Assembly (NCBI GenBank): GCA_028821605.1 | Contig: JAPPFM010000010.1 | Coordinates: forward strand, 62,001-126,000 | Direction: 5' to 3' | DNA from: Candidatus Poribacteria bacterium | Lineage (GTDB): Bacteria; Poribacteria; WGA-4E; WGA-3G | Length of the DNA: 64,000 nucleotides | Shown here: positions 27,953-37,099 of the stretch, in pieces | Position numbering within the stretch: position 1 is the first letter of the stretch | Layout of the letters: each line of letters starts with the position of its first letter | Position numbers and translations under genes: made by a program | The notes under the pieces: generated by a model | What the model was told of the DNA's origin: nothing | The model's input: the letters and a program-made list of their open reading frames with translations, nothing else | Database searches by the model: none

Positions 27953-28366
27953 ATGAACTGTCCGCGTTGCAAACGGGAAGATGCTGTCAAGAATGGGAAA
28001 GCCAGAGGCAGCCAACGCTATAAGTGTAAAGCCTGTGGTTTTCAGTTTACGCGACTGACCTCTCGTGGGAGACCGCCGTGGCAGAGAGCTTTAGCGGTTT
28101 TCTTATACTGCCGGGGGATTTCTATAAGCACAATCGCTCGGATGTTCTCGGTCTCACCGAGTACCGTCTTCAAATGGGTGCGAAAGTTTGGTACCCCACT
28201 TGGACCTACACCAGACGCTGCTGATGGTGCGGTTCTCCTTGATGCCACTGAAATATCACAGTATCTGAAAAAACAGAGCGAAAACTGTGAATCTGGAAAG
28301 ATTTTTGTCGTCATCCCCGAGGACGTGTCTTCTGAGAATGTGGTCGTTGGCATAAAGCGAGATTAA
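27953..28366 (+). CDS. IS1 InsA-like zinc-ribbon/HTH DNA-binding protein, no transposase catalytic domain
   Basis: A 137-residue protein with an N-terminal four-cysteine zinc ribbon (CPRCKRED, then YKCKACGFQF) and a helix-turn-helix (ISISTIARMFSVSPSTVFKWVRKFG at about residues 55-80). These two parts are the InsA half of IS1-type transposases. The C-terminus (about residues 90-137) reads LLDATEISQYLKKQ... and contains neither the DDE catalytic residues nor an InsB frame. No inverted terminal repeats or target duplication were seen. It may be a remnant or a domesticated transcription factor. The ATG at 27953 is favoured by its ribosome site. Confidence 0.7.
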   Translation: MNCPRCKREDAVKNGKARGSQRYKCKACGFQFTRLTSRGRPPWQRALAVFLYCRGISISTIARMFSVSPSTVFKWVRKFGTPLGPTPDAADGAVLLDATEISQYLKKQSENCESGKIFVVIPEDVSSENVVVGIKRD

Positions 28367-28478
28367 AATGTCCGGAAACTCTAAATCATATCGTGTCCAC
28401 ACTCCCAATAACATTTGATTTTCCATTTCCCTTCAGTTTTTCTATGAAGGATGTTCCCTGCTCACACTCCAATTTACC

Positions 28479-28507
28479 TTGACAATCTCAGTAATCTATT
28501 TTAAAAT
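28479..28507 (+). promoter_or_regulatory. Sigma-70-type promoter for the DUF1349/VCBS pair
   Basis: TTGACA (28479-28484), 17 bp spacer, TAAAAT (28502-28507), then AGGAGG at 28515-28520, fourteen bases before the ATG at 28535. Confidence 0.75.
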
Positions 28508-28534
28508 TAAGAGTAGGAGGTTACAAATAAATTT

Positions 28535-29323
28535 ATGCAAATCCGACTTTTAACAACGATTTTTGGCTCACAAACTACGCCAAAATTTGAAAGAATTCTG
28601 AAATATAGTGTGAGTGTATATCTTCTCGTTTTCCTTTTCGGAGGCGTTGCGGTCGCCGCAGATTCATTCGGTGACCCGTTTGAGAAAGGCAAATTACAGA
28701 ATCCAAATTGGAAATGGCAAAACGAACCCCCGAAATGGGATGTCGGTGAAACACGTGAAAATTTCCTGTATATTGACAGCGAACCGAACCGGAATCTCTG
28801 GGCAAACGACATGTCACATTTCCTGTATCAGGAAACTGACACAGATATGTTTGATGTCGAAACCCACTTCTTTGCCAAATGGGATACCAGTTCTGGGGTG
28901 AATGGATTGGTCGTAAAAAGCCCGAAGGACGATAATTGGGTAACTATTAAATTCTGGTCGCGGGATGCAGCAGCGAAAGGTCATATCCAGTATCAAACCA
29001 AGCAAGCCGGGATGGGACCGCCTGATATCCAATGGCGATTTGGGGATTGGGGGGACATCGAAATGTCGCTCAGACTCAAAAAAGAGGGCGATACATACAC
29101 CGCTTGGTATAAAGCAGCAGAAGATAAGGATTGGATGGATATCGGACAAGGGGATTTTGAGCTGACACCTCCGTTGTGGCTTGGGATTTATGCCGGTGTT
29201 GCTGCCGGTACAGGGAGTCTGGAGGTTGAATACGAATATTTCAATGATAACCTGAACCCTTTTCCTGTTGAACCTGGTGGAAAAGTGACAACAACTTGGG
29301 CGGCAGTAAAAACCCAATATTAA
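28535..29323 (+). CDS. Exported DUF1349/LamG-like protein with C-terminal GK..TTWAAVK motif
   Basis: A 262-residue secreted protein. The signal peptide is long (hydrophobic VSVYLLVFLFGGVAVA, cleavage after AVAA near residue 42). The DUF1349 beta-sandwich follows, with opening DSFGDPFEKG..., FDVETHFFAKWD, NWVTIKFWSR, LRLKKEGDTYTAWYKAAEDKDW and LWLGIYAGVAAGTGSLEVEYEYF. Such domains are carbohydrate-binding or glycosidase-like jelly rolls. The last residues, GGKVTTTWAAVKTQY, match the tail motif of the LamG protein at 8053. The VCBS protein gene starts 15 bp downstream, so the two form an operon. Confidence 0.85.
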   Translation: MQIRLLTTIFGSQTTPKFERILKYSVSVYLLVFLFGGVAVAADSFGDPFEKGKLQNPNWKWQNEPPKWDVGETRENFLYIDSEPNRNLWANDMSHFLYQETDTDMFDVETHFFAKWDTSSGVNGLVVKSPKDDNWVTIKFWSRDAAAKGHIQYQTKQAGMGPPDIQWRFGDWGDIEMSLRLKKEGDTYTAWYKAAEDKDWMDIGQGDFELTPPLWLGIYAGVAAGTGSLEVEYEYFNDNLNPFPVEPGGKVTTTWAAVKTQY

Positions 29324-29338
29324 GGGTGGACAACGTTT

Positions 29339-31207
29339 ATGCACTACCGTCTGATTATTTTTCTGATGCTTTCTGGTGTCTCCATCTCAGTAGCCTCAAC
29401 CTTCACCGATGTCAGTCTCACTGCAAATGTCTATCAACGTGAAATTCCTGTTGACGCGGAATCCGGGGCTTGGTGGGGACCCGGTACCGCTGCTGTCGAT
29501 TATGATAATGATGGCTGTTGGCTTGACATCTTCGTTGTTGGTGATGGCGGCTTGCCCAATGCGCTTTACCACAATAATGGAGATGGCACTTTCACGGACG
29601 TAGCCGCCAAGGCAGGGGTTGCAAACACGCCAAGAGGACGTGGGTGTGTTTGGTTTGACTATAATAACGATGGCTGGCGCGACCTTTATGTTACGTGTGC
29701 TGGTCCCAATTATCTCTATCACAACAATGGAGACGGCACTTTCACGGATGTAACACAGCGAGCCGGTGTTGGTGACGAGAAACACGGCACTGGTCCCGTA
29801 ATCGCTGATTATGATCACGACGGTTGGCTTGATATTTATATCGCTAACTGGGGGCGAGCACCATCCCTCTTAAACCCAAATCCCGCTTCCAAAACCAACG
29901 TTCTCTATCGAAACCGAGGAGACGGCACCTTTGAAGAGGTGACGCAAGCCGCTGGTGTCGCCGATGATGGCATCGCTTGGGGTGCTATCTTTTTTGATTA
30001 TGACAACGACACCTGGGCAGACCTGTTCGTTGCGAATGACCACGGCCCCGATAAACTCTATCGAAATAGGGGCGATGGAACATTTCAGGATGTTTCGGAG
30101 CAGTCCGGCATCGTAACCCAAATCAACGGGAAACCGACGGGCGCGATGGGGCTCTGTGTCGGCGACTATGATAACGACACCGACTTAGACTTTTTCATCA
30201 CGAACTATGATGCTGATCTTCTCTGGCGGAATAACGGTGATGGCACGTTCACAAACGTCGCTGAGGCTGTGGGTGTCGCCAACGAAGGCGTAGGGTGGTA
30301 TGCCAGTTTTGTTGATTACGATAACGACGGTTTTCGCGACCTTTACGTTGTCAATGGGGATGTTGATAATTCACAGAAAACAAATCGCAACCGTCTCTAT
30401 CACAATCAGAACGGACAATTTGTTGACCGTGCAGACGCGCTCAACGTCACGGTTGATGCTGTCGCACGTGGTGCAACCTCTGGTGATTTTGATAACGATG
30501 GCGATGTCGATTTTTATGTCGTCAATAACACCAGTAATACCCTTCTTCAGAACGATGTCAACCCAAATACATGGTTTCCCGAAAAGTCAGATAGGACTTG
30601 GACGAAGTTTCGATTGCGCGGAACAAAAAGCAACCGCGACGGGATCGGCACCAGAGTCACCGTGGTAACCGACAACCTTGTTCAGACACAAGAGTTAATC
30701 TGCGGTACAGGTTTCTTGGGTGGTGATAGTTTAGAACTTGAATTCGGGCTCTCATCCGCTTATCAGATTGATTCTGTCACCTTGGAATGGCCCTCCGGTG
30801 CTGTGGACACTTATCATGACCTCTCACTCCCGAAGCGGAATAAAACCCTCTTTACTTTCGTTGAGGGCGGAACAGTAACGGTAGCGGTTGAACCCACTGG
30901 GAAACAGAGCACGATATGGGGAAAAGTGAAAGCTGCAGAGGTCTTTCAAAATTATCCCAATCCATTTAATCCTGAAACATGGATTCCATATCGACTTTTC
31001 GAGTCCACTGATGTTCAGATTTCGATCTATTCCCAAAATGGTGAGCTGATTCGGGACTTTAACCTCGGACATCAACCTCACGGTGAAAAGGTGCTTTATT
31101 GGGATGGCAAGAACCGCGTTGGGGAAACCGTCGCCAGTGGTATCTATTTTTACCAGTTCCGGGCAGGCGATACCCACAGTGTTCGGAAAATGTGGCTAAT
31201 GAAGTAA
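29339..31207 (+). CDS. Exported FG-GAP/VCBS repeat protein with ASPIC/UnbV domain and C-terminal sorting-like domain
   Basis: A 622-residue secreted protein. After a signal peptide (residues 1-20) come about seven VCBS/FG-GAP blades with calcium-loop sequences such as DYDNDG, DYNNDGWRDLY and NNGDGTFTDV, predicted to form an integrin-alpha-like propeller. The ASPIC/UnbV domain at about residues 420-515 contains NRDGIGTRVTVV and VTLEWPSGAVD. Then comes the motif GKQSTIWGKVKA shared with two other exported proteins, then a FlgD-like/T9SS-type C-terminal domain opening NYPNPFNPETWIPY and closing in ASGIYFYQFRAG...KMWLMK. The architecture fits a surface adhesin. Cotranscribed with the DUF1349 gene. 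Confidence 0.9.
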   Translation: MHYRLIIFLMLSGVSISVASTFTDVSLTANVYQREIPVDAESGAWWGPGTAAVDYDNDGCWLDIFVVGDGGLPNALYHNNGDGTFTDVAAKAGVANTPRGRGCVWFDYNNDGWRDLYVTCAGPNYLYHNNGDGTFTDVTQRAGVGDEKHGTGPVIADYDHDGWLDIYIANWGRAPSLLNPNPASKTNVLYRNRGDGTFEEVTQAAGVADDGIAWGAIFFDYDNDTWADLFVANDHGPDKLYRNRGDGTFQDVSEQSGIVTQINGKPTGAMGLCVGDYDNDTDLDFFITNYDADLLWRNNGDGTFTNVAEAVGVANEGVGWYASFVDYDNDGFRDLYVVNGDVDNSQKTNRNRLYHNQNGQFVDRADALNVTVDAVARGATSGDFDNDGDVDFYVVNNTSNTLLQNDVNPNTWFPEKSDRTWTKFRLRGTKSNRDGIGTRVTVVTDNLVQTQELICGTGFLGGDSLELEFGLSSAYQIDSVTLEWPSGAVDTYHDLSLPKRNKTLFTFVEGGTVTVAVEPTGKQSTIWGKVKAAEVFQNYPNPFNPETWIPYRLFESTDVQISIYSQNGELIRDFNLGHQPHGEKVLYWDGKNRVGETVASGIYFYQFRAGDTHSVRKMWLMK

Positions 31208-31264
31208 TCACGACGTGCTACTAATATCTAACCAAAACGGCTCAGACTCGGAATGGAGAGAAAA

Positions 31265-31534
31265 ATGGCTTTAATAATAGAAGAAGGAAAAATAAGCAAT
31301 GGACGCATTGTATTATCCAAACCGCTCTCCTTACCGGAGGGTACTGAAGTACGCATACAGATAGAACCGATTGCCCCTGACAACACGCAAAGCACAGCGA
31401 GAAAAGAGAACGAGGATTTTGCCAACCAGCCTTTTTTTGGGATGTGGGCGGACCGGGAGGATATGCGTGATAGTGTCGCATGGCTGCGAAAACAGAGAGA
31501 AAAATGGAAGGAACGAATTACACGAACGGAATAA
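31265..31534 (+). CDS. VapB/AF2212-like antitoxin-type small protein
   Basis: An 89-residue protein. The N-terminus forms a swapped-hairpin DNA-binding strand pattern (MALIIEEGKISNGRIVLSKP, then LPEGTEVRIQIEPI) as in DUF104/AF2212-like antitoxins. The acidic-aromatic C-terminus (FFGMWADREDMRDSVAWLRK) would wrap a PIN toxin. No VapC/PIN gene follows. Instead its TAA overlaps the ATG of a metallo-beta-lactamase-fold gene (TAATG). GGAGAG precedes the ATG at 31265; an ATG at 31253 is also in frame. Confidence 0.7.
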   Translation: MALIIEEGKISNGRIVLSKPLSLPEGTEVRIQIEPIAPDNTQSTARKENEDFANQPFFGMWADREDMRDSVAWLRKQREKWKERITRTE

Positions 31535-32424
31535 TGGAAAACATATTTTTGAGATGGTGGGGATGTGGCGCATTTGATGCTTGCTTCGGCGATGTCAATA
31601 TTGCGTTTGATCCGTATCTGTTCAATCAGAACTTAGCGGATGCCGAACCCATATACGACTACATCTTTATTTCCCACGAACACTTCGACCACTGTCACCC
31701 CGTAACCCTGCGGAAGTTATGTCGCGGCAAGCACTTCAAAAAACTATTTGTCAATCCCGGATGCATTACACCGGCAGAACCCATCGCTGAAAAATATGGG
31801 GATGCCGCATTTGCACGTGACCTACCCATTACAAAACATGTCCCCGCTGATAAAGTGCAGATTCTCTATCCGAAGCATCTCAACGAAAATCAGGGCACCT
31901 CGCGCGCTTTTCAAGGTTCAGAGACACTTGATCTCGGTGATATACAGGTCGAAACAATTGAGAGTGGCGAAAATCAGACACCAGATATCCCAACAAACGG
32001 CTACCTGATAACGCACACCGTAAAGAATGTCTCGATTTTACACACTGGAGACCTACACGAGCCTTATCCAGCGTTAGCAAACCTCCGGGGCAAAGTGGAT
32101 TTCCTGATTCACATGAAACTCGGTCTCGGTGAAGGACTCGCCTCTCGTCTTATTGAATTGGTGGAGTTGATTCAGCCGCGCTTCATCATACCGACACATT
32201 ATCGGACGGATCGGAAATCCGATCCGATACCGGCAGGGCATTGGCCTCCAAACGTCACTGACGAAATGGCGTTTATTGAGTCGATGCGTGCCATCGTTGG
32301 TGATGGAACGTGCCTTCTTCCTTTCACCGCAGGCATAGAATATGAGGTCGAGATGCCGATGAAGCAGGTTATCTGGAAATGGGAGTGGTTTAACACATGG
32401 ACGGTGCCGCCGTGGCGGGAATAA
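31534..32424 (+). CDS. Metallo-beta-lactamase-fold hydrolase (UlaG/YcbL-like)
   Basis: A 296-residue zinc hydrolase of the Lactamase_B_2 type. The metal motif HEHFDH is near residue 49, a further ligand sits in ILHTGDLH, and a C-terminal histidine in FIIPTHYRT. The compact N-terminus MENIFLRWWGCGAFD starts at an ATG overlapping the previous stop codon. UlaG-like members open lactone or phosphoester rings; the substrate here is unknown. The coupling to an antitoxin-type gene is unusual. Confidence 0.85.
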   Translation: MENIFLRWWGCGAFDACFGDVNIAFDPYLFNQNLADAEPIYDYIFISHEHFDHCHPVTLRKLCRGKHFKKLFVNPGCITPAEPIAEKYGDAAFARDLPITKHVPADKVQILYPKHLNENQGTSRAFQGSETLDLGDIQVETIESGENQTPDIPTNGYLITHTVKNVSILHTGDLHEPYPALANLRGKVDFLIHMKLGLGEGLASRLIELVELIQPRFIIPTHYRTDRKSDPIPAGHWPPNVTDEMAFIESMRAIVGDGTCLLPFTAGIEYEVEMPMKQVIWKWEWFNTWTVPPWRE

Positions 32425-32467
32425 AATTATGCTATCAGGCGATTTTTTAGAGCGAGGCGTTTTCCCA

Positions 32468-34513
32468 ATGAGACTGACACGATTTTTGATTTTAACGCTG
32501 TTTCTTGTTCCAATCCTATTTCGTATGAGCGTTTCCGCGCAGGATTATACCCAATGGCATTTACCCGAGGGTGCCAGAGCACGTCTCGGTAAAGGTGTAA
32601 TAACAGGGAACATTGCGTATTCTCCCGATGGCAGTCTGTTTGCCGTTGCCAGTTCCATCGGTGTCTGGCTTTACGATGGGGAGACCCATCAAGAGATTAA
32701 CTTGCTCATCGGACATACAGAACGGGTTTTGGTCGTTGCATTTTCTCCTGATGGCGAAACGCTTGCGAGTGGAAGTTCGGACAACACAATTCAGTTATGG
32801 AACCCGCATACAGGCGAGCAGAAATTAACGCTTGAAGGACACAGGAACGATGTTCTTTCCATCGCGTTTTCGCAACAGATAAACTTACTGGCAAGTGGCA
32901 GTTTGGACAAAACAGTTCGATTGTGGGATACGGATACCGGTGAACGTATAACGACTGTCAGGGAACATAGCGGGTCGGTCACTTCTGTCGCCTTTAGTCC
33001 AGATGGTATAACATTTGCCAGTGGTGGCGGACACAGAGACAACACGATTCGGTTATGGAGTCGTACGGGAGATGGTTTCCAGTCTACTACCCTCACTGGA
33101 CACACACAAGGGGTTGCGTCCGTTACGTTCAGTCCGGATGGGCGCACCCTTGCGAGTGGAAGTGCGGATAACACAATTCGGTTGTGGGATACACAAACTT
33201 TTAAACGCAAGGCGACTATCACCGAACATACAGGTTCGGTCACTTCCGTTGCATTTAGTCCGGATGGGCAGATGCTTGCGAGTGGGAGCGAAGATAAGAC
33301 GATTCGATTATGGGATCCACAGACTTTTGGACATAGGGCAACCCGCACAAAGCATACGGATTCGGTCACATCTGTTACATTCCGTTCAGATGGACGGACG
33401 CTTGCCAGTTCAGGTAATGATCAAGTAATTCAATTTTGGGATTATACCACCTTCCAACATAAATCTACCCTCACCGGACATACTTTTCCAGTTAATGGTA
33501 TTGCGTTCGCTCCTAATGGGAGGATTTTTGCAAGTGTAGACGATGGCAAGGCGATTCGTTTGTGGGATGCGAACACAGGGTACCTCCAGGACACGCTCAT
33601 TGGACACGAAGGGCGCGTCTTTTCCGTTGCGTTCAGTCCAGATGGTGAAACCCTCGCCAGTGCCGGAGCGAAACCGGATACTGCAATTCGATTATGGGAT
33701 GTACACGCTCGCCAACCTAAGGAGCCTATCGCAAGCCATAAGTTTGGTGTGGAGTCCATCGTGTTCAGCCGAGACGGTCAAACTCTTGCGAGTGGAAGTT
33801 GGGACAGCACAGTTCGATTGTGGGATGCAGATACAAGTGGTCACAAAGCGACTTTCAGAACCGGTGCCAATGTCTATTCTGTAATGTTCAGCCCAAATAG
33901 TCACACGCTTGCCAGTGGCGGTCAGGACAACACAATTCATTTGTGGGATGTAGAAAGCAGGGAACGCCAAGCAACTTTGAGGGGGCATTCACGTCCTGTT
34001 GATTCTGTTGCGTTTAGTCCGGATGGTGTCACACTTGCCAGTGGTAGTCGAGATAACACAGTCCGATTGTGGAATATACAGACGGAGCGGTCCTATACAA
34101 CCCTCATCGGGCATAAGTTTCGTGTTAAGTCGGTTGTGTTCTTTCCAGATGGTAAGAGGCTTGCGAGCGGAAGTTGGGACAATACGATTCGGTTGTGGGA
34201 TACACAAACTGGGGAACTCCAAGCAACACTCACGGGACATGTGTTGGGTGTTAATGTGCTTGCGCTCTCTCGAGATGGTGGGACACTTGCCAGTGGAAGT
34301 GCTGACGGCACGATTCTCTTGTGGGAATTCACACCTATTGTACTGCGAGTCGTAGAGGATGTGAATGGCGATGGCGTGGTGAACATCCAAGATTTAGTGC
34401 TGGTCGCATCGAACTTCGGGCAAACTGGCGCGAATGCAGCAGATGTGAATGGTGATGGCGTGGTGAACATCCAAGATTTAGTGCTGGTCGCATCGAACTT
34501 CGGGCAGAATTAA
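32468..34513 (+). CDS. Exported 14-repeat WD40 protein with C-terminal dockerin type I domain
   Basis: A 681-residue secreted protein with a signal peptide (MRLTRFLILTLFLVPILF..., cleavage after SVSA). Fourteen WD40 repeats can be counted, each with a core like VAFSPDGxTLASGSxDNTIRLWD, enough for two seven-bladed propellers. The last 50 residues hold two calcium-binding dockerin repeats (DVNGDGVVNIQDLVLVASNFG) encoded by an almost identical DNA duplication. Dockerins bind cohesins, none of which is encoded in this window. The ATG at 32468 is preferred because it begins the signal peptide; 32429 is also open. It begins 43 bp after the lactamase-fold gene. Confidence 0.88.
   Translation: MRLTRFLILTLFLVPILFRMSVSAQDYTQWHLPEGARARLGKGVITGNIAYSPDGSLFAVASSIGVWLYDGETHQEINLLIGHTERVLVVAFSPDGETLASGSSDNTIQLWNPHTGEQKLTLEGHRNDVLSIAFSQQINLLASGSLDKTVRLWDTDTGERITTVREHSGSVTSVAFSPDGITFASGGGHRDNTIRLWSRTGDGFQSTTLTGHTQGVASVTFSPDGRTLASGSADNTIRLWDTQTFKRKATITEHTGSVTSVAFSPDGQMLASGSEDKTIRLWDPQTFGHRATRTKHTDSVTSVTFRSDGRTLASSGNDQVIQFWDYTTFQHKSTLTGHTFPVNGIAFAPNGRIFASVDDGKAIRLWDANTGYLQDTLIGHEGRVFSVAFSPDGETLASAGAKPDTAIRLWDVHARQPKEPIASHKFGVESIVFSRDGQTLASGSWDSTVRLWDADTSGHKATFRTGANVYSVMFSPNSHTLASGGQDNTIHLWDVESRERQATLRGHSRPVDSVAFSPDGVTLASGSRDNTVRLWNIQTERSYTTLIGHKFRVKSVVFFPDGKRLASGSWDNTIRLWDTQTGELQATLTGHVLGVNVLALSRDGGTLASGSADGTILLWEFTPIVLRVVEDVNGDGVVNIQDLVLVASNFGQTGANAADVNGDGVVNIQDLVLVASNFGQN
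34358..34509 (+). repeat. Tandem 84-bp duplication encoding the two dockerin motifs
   Basis: Two units, 34358-34425 and 34442-34509, begin GATGTGAATGG(C/T)GATGGCG and are almost identical over about 67 bases, with a period of 84. Identity at synonymous positions shows recent duplication or gene conversion within the gene. Confidence 0.85.
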
Positions 34514-34559
34514 TAGGTGTCAATAGAAACCTTTATCTCAAAAAATTTGGAGAACTTTT

Positions 34560-35573
34560 ATGGTGTCTACAGCATCACGCGTTCGCGTCGCTTTCTATGG
34601 ATGTGGGAATTTCGCGAACCGAACCCGAATTCCGAACCTATTGGAAACAAAGTCGGTTGACATCGTCGCGGCGTGCGATAGCAACTTACAGACAGCGCAA
34701 GAAACGGCGACACATTTCAAGATTCCGAGCGTCTATCAAGATGCACACGAAATGCTTGACACCGAAAAAATTGACGTGTTATACTCTATCGTGCCAGCGT
34801 ATGTACGAACCGATGTTGAAGCAACCGCTGCACAGAAAGGTATCCATATCTTCAGTGAAAAGCCGCAAGCACTCACGATGCAGGTGGCACACCGAATCAA
34901 CACTGCCATTCAGCAAGCAGGCGTTATCAGCACCGTTGGGTTTCGTGAACGGTATCGTCCGATCTTTCAAGAAGCGCGCCAGTATTTGACTGATAAGTCC
35001 ATCGTGCATGTCCGATTTCAGAGTTTTGGAGGCTTACCCCCTTCAACAAGTGGTGGCCCCAAAACGTGGTGGGAAGAGATGGATAAATCTGGCGGTCGCG
35101 CCCTTGATTGGGGGGTTCACGCAACAGATTACACCCGTTTCATGACAGGTTTGAACGTTGCGAAAGTCCAAGCGTTCTATTGTGAGCACCCAGCTTATGC
35201 AAATCCGCTTTCTACCAGTTTCAATTACTGCTTTGAGAACGGCGCGACGATGACACTCAGTTTTGTCTCGTCCGGTCCAAGCCCGAAGGATGAGCCTTGG
35301 TTTGTCATTTTCTATGAAGGCGGGTGCCTTGAGATTTATGGGTACGATAGGATTGTGGTGAATGGCGAGGTGCTTTATCAGGCAGAGGAATTCGATCCGT
35401 GGTTGGAGCAGGATAAAACCTTTATCCGTGCCGTTCAGTCTGGGGACGTAAGCCTTTTACAAAGCGATTATTATGATGGGCTTTTCTCTTTAGCCCCTAT
35501 CTTGGCAGGATGGGAGTCTTCTCGCCGCGGCGGAGAGTGCATTGATCTCGTGTCGTTCATGGACGATGTATAA
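34560..35573 (+). CDS. Gfo/Idh/MocA family oxidoreductase
   Basis: A 337-residue NAD(P)-dependent oxidoreductase. The Rossmann motif is YGCGNFANRTR near the N-terminus, a SEKPQALT variant of the EKP motif is near residue 98, and the C-terminal alpha/beta domain has GGRALDWGVHATDY with the catalytic-region histidine. GGAGAAC precedes the ATG. It belongs to the same broad family as the genes at 26597 and 59733 but is not closely similar to them. Substrate unknown, probably a sugar or cyclitol. Confidence 0.88.
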   Translation: MVSTASRVRVAFYGCGNFANRTRIPNLLETKSVDIVAACDSNLQTAQETATHFKIPSVYQDAHEMLDTEKIDVLYSIVPAYVRTDVEATAAQKGIHIFSEKPQALTMQVAHRINTAIQQAGVISTVGFRERYRPIFQEARQYLTDKSIVHVRFQSFGGLPPSTSGGPKTWWEEMDKSGGRALDWGVHATDYTRFMTGLNVAKVQAFYCEHPAYANPLSTSFNYCFENGATMTLSFVSSGPSPKDEPWFVIFYEGGCLEIYGYDRIVVNGEVLYQAEEFDPWLEQDKTFIRAVQSGDVSLLQSDYYDGLFSLAPILAGWESSRRGGECIDLVSFMDDV

Positions 35574-35707
35574 TTAAAATTATAGTGAACATTTACGAGT
35601 CGTCCGCATTGTTAGGGTCAAGACATAGCCCCGTAGCGGCGGCATCTCTATAAACGTTCAGTGTCCAATTAATTCTAAAATTTATCATAAACGAAGGAGA
35701 GAAAATT

Positions 35708-35923
35708 ATGGATGCAAGATTGAAAAAAATTCAGATTACACCAATGAAATTCGATAAACAGGGTGAAATACAGCGGGAAGAGTTCGCGACGCTTACCATT
35801 GAGGTACCGATGGATAGCACAGGACAACGTGCCGCAGTTATGAACCTGTGTGAACTCCTTGACCAAGAATGGATTGTTGTGGAGGTTGAAGGTAAAACCG
35901 TCGTAGCTGTTAACACCGCCTAA
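35708..35923 (+). CDS. Small hypothetical protein (71 aa)
   Basis: A 71-residue protein (MDARLKKIQITPMKFDKQGE...) with a strong GAAGGAGAG ribosome site 7 bases upstream. It looks like an all-beta start (KKIQITPMKF, FATLTIEVPM), a helix (TGQRAAVMNLCELLDQ) and a closing hairpin (WIVVEVEGKTVVAVNT). No family recognised, no signal. The aminotransferase gene follows after 42 bp filled by a small repeat. Confidence 0.7.
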   Translation: MDARLKKIQITPMKFDKQGEIQREEFATLTIEVPMDSTGQRAAVMNLCELLDQEWIVVEVEGKTVVAVNTA

Positions 35924-35965
35924 TTTAATAGTTACGAGTTACCAGTAACTGGTTACTATCCTAAT

Positions 35966-37099
35966 ATGAAAAAGAAATGGCTTTTTACACCCGGTCCCAC
36001 GCCGATTCCGCCTGAAGCGTCATTGGCGATGGCGCAACCGATAGACTACCACCGCAGCGAAGATACTGTTGCATTAATTAAAGACGTTCTTGAAAAACTC
36101 AAACACGTCTTCCAAACCGAGAACGATGTCCTCTTTTTAACATCATCTGGGACGGGTAGTATGGAAGGCGCGATTGTGAATCTACTGTCTCGTGGGGACA
36201 AGGTAGTTGTAATTCGGAGTGGCAAATTCGGGGAGCGATGGGCAGATCTCTGCACTGCTTTCGGCGTTGAAGTTATACCGATTGACGTAAAGTATGGAAA
36301 TTCTGTTGACTCACAAGTAGTGGAAAGGTTTTTGACTGAGCATCCTGATGTAAAAGCGGTTTACGCAACGCTCTGTGAGACTTCGACAGGGGCTTTACAC
36401 GACATTGAAGCATTGGCAGGTCTGACACGCGTTCGTCCGACGCTCCTCGTTGTTGATGCCGTTAGTGCCCTCGGCGCAGATGATTTACAGATGGACAATT
36501 GGGGTGTGGACGTTGTCGTGTCCTGCTCTCAGAAAGGGTTGATGACACCGCCGGGCTTGGCGTTCGCTGCACTCAATCAGCGCGCATGGGACGCAGTTGA
36601 ACGTTCTGACCTTCCAAAGTATTACTTTGACTTCCGCAAGGCATACGAAAGCGGGTTGGAGGGTTCTGTCCCCTACACACCCGCAGTAACACTGCTTACA
36701 GCACTTCAATGTGCCTTGGATTGCATCTGTGCAGAGGGTATCCGCAATACAATCGCGCGTCACACCCGTTTGGCAGCCGCAACCCGAAGTGCAGTTAAGG
36801 CATTAGGACTCCCCCTCTTTGCGGTATCACCGGCGAATACCTTAACCTCAATCCGCCTCCCCGCAGAAATTGATGGAAAAGCGTTTGTTAATCTGATGCG
36901 CGATGCTTATGGCATTACTTATGCCGGGGGTCAGAGTCAGTTAAGTGGAAAGATCGTCCGGATTGCGCATCTCGGTTGGATGAATGAGAATGACGTTATT
37001 GTCGCTATTTCTGCGTTTGAGCGAGGCTTAGCAGAAATTGGTTACGACATCCGCCTTGGTGCGGGTGTCACAGCTGCCCAGGAAGTTTTCGTTTCGTAG
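35966..37099 (+). CDS. Class V aminotransferase (alanine-glyoxylate / serine-pyruvate type)
   Basis: A 377-residue PLP enzyme. The N-terminal FTPGPTPIPPEA and MDYHR-like IDYHRSED are typical of alanine-glyoxylate aminotransferase, and LTSSGTGSMEGAIVNL forms the cofactor-binding start. The aspartate in LLVVDAVSALGADDLQMD and the Schiff-base lysine in SCSQKGLMTPPG near residue 190 are present. It transfers an amino group from serine or alanine to glyoxylate or pyruvate. Its TAG stop lies inside a GTAGGGGTTGGG palindrome. No Shine-Dalgarno is visible upstream of the ATG. Confidence 0.9.
   Translation: MKKKWLFTPGPTPIPPEASLAMAQPIDYHRSEDTVALIKDVLEKLKHVFQTENDVLFLTSSGTGSMEGAIVNLLSRGDKVVVIRSGKFGERWADLCTAFGVEVIPIDVKYGNSVDSQVVERFLTEHPDVKAVYATLCETSTGALHDIEALAGLTRVRPTLLVVDAVSALGADDLQMDNWGVDVVVSCSQKGLMTPPGLAFAALNQRAWDAVERSDLPKYYFDFRKAYESGLEGSVPYTPAVTLLTALQCALDCICAEGIRNTIARHTRLAAATRSAVKALGLPLFAVSPANTLTSIRLPAEIDGKAFVNLMRDAYGITYAGGQSQLSGKIVRIAHLGWMNENDVIVAISAFERGLAEIGYDIRLGAGVTAAQEVFVS

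Noticed and set aside
32841-33420. Antisense frames through the WD40 gene (for example 32791-33369)
   Set aside because: They mirror the WD40 repeats (repeated SxNRxVLSxLPLA pattern) and have no start signals.
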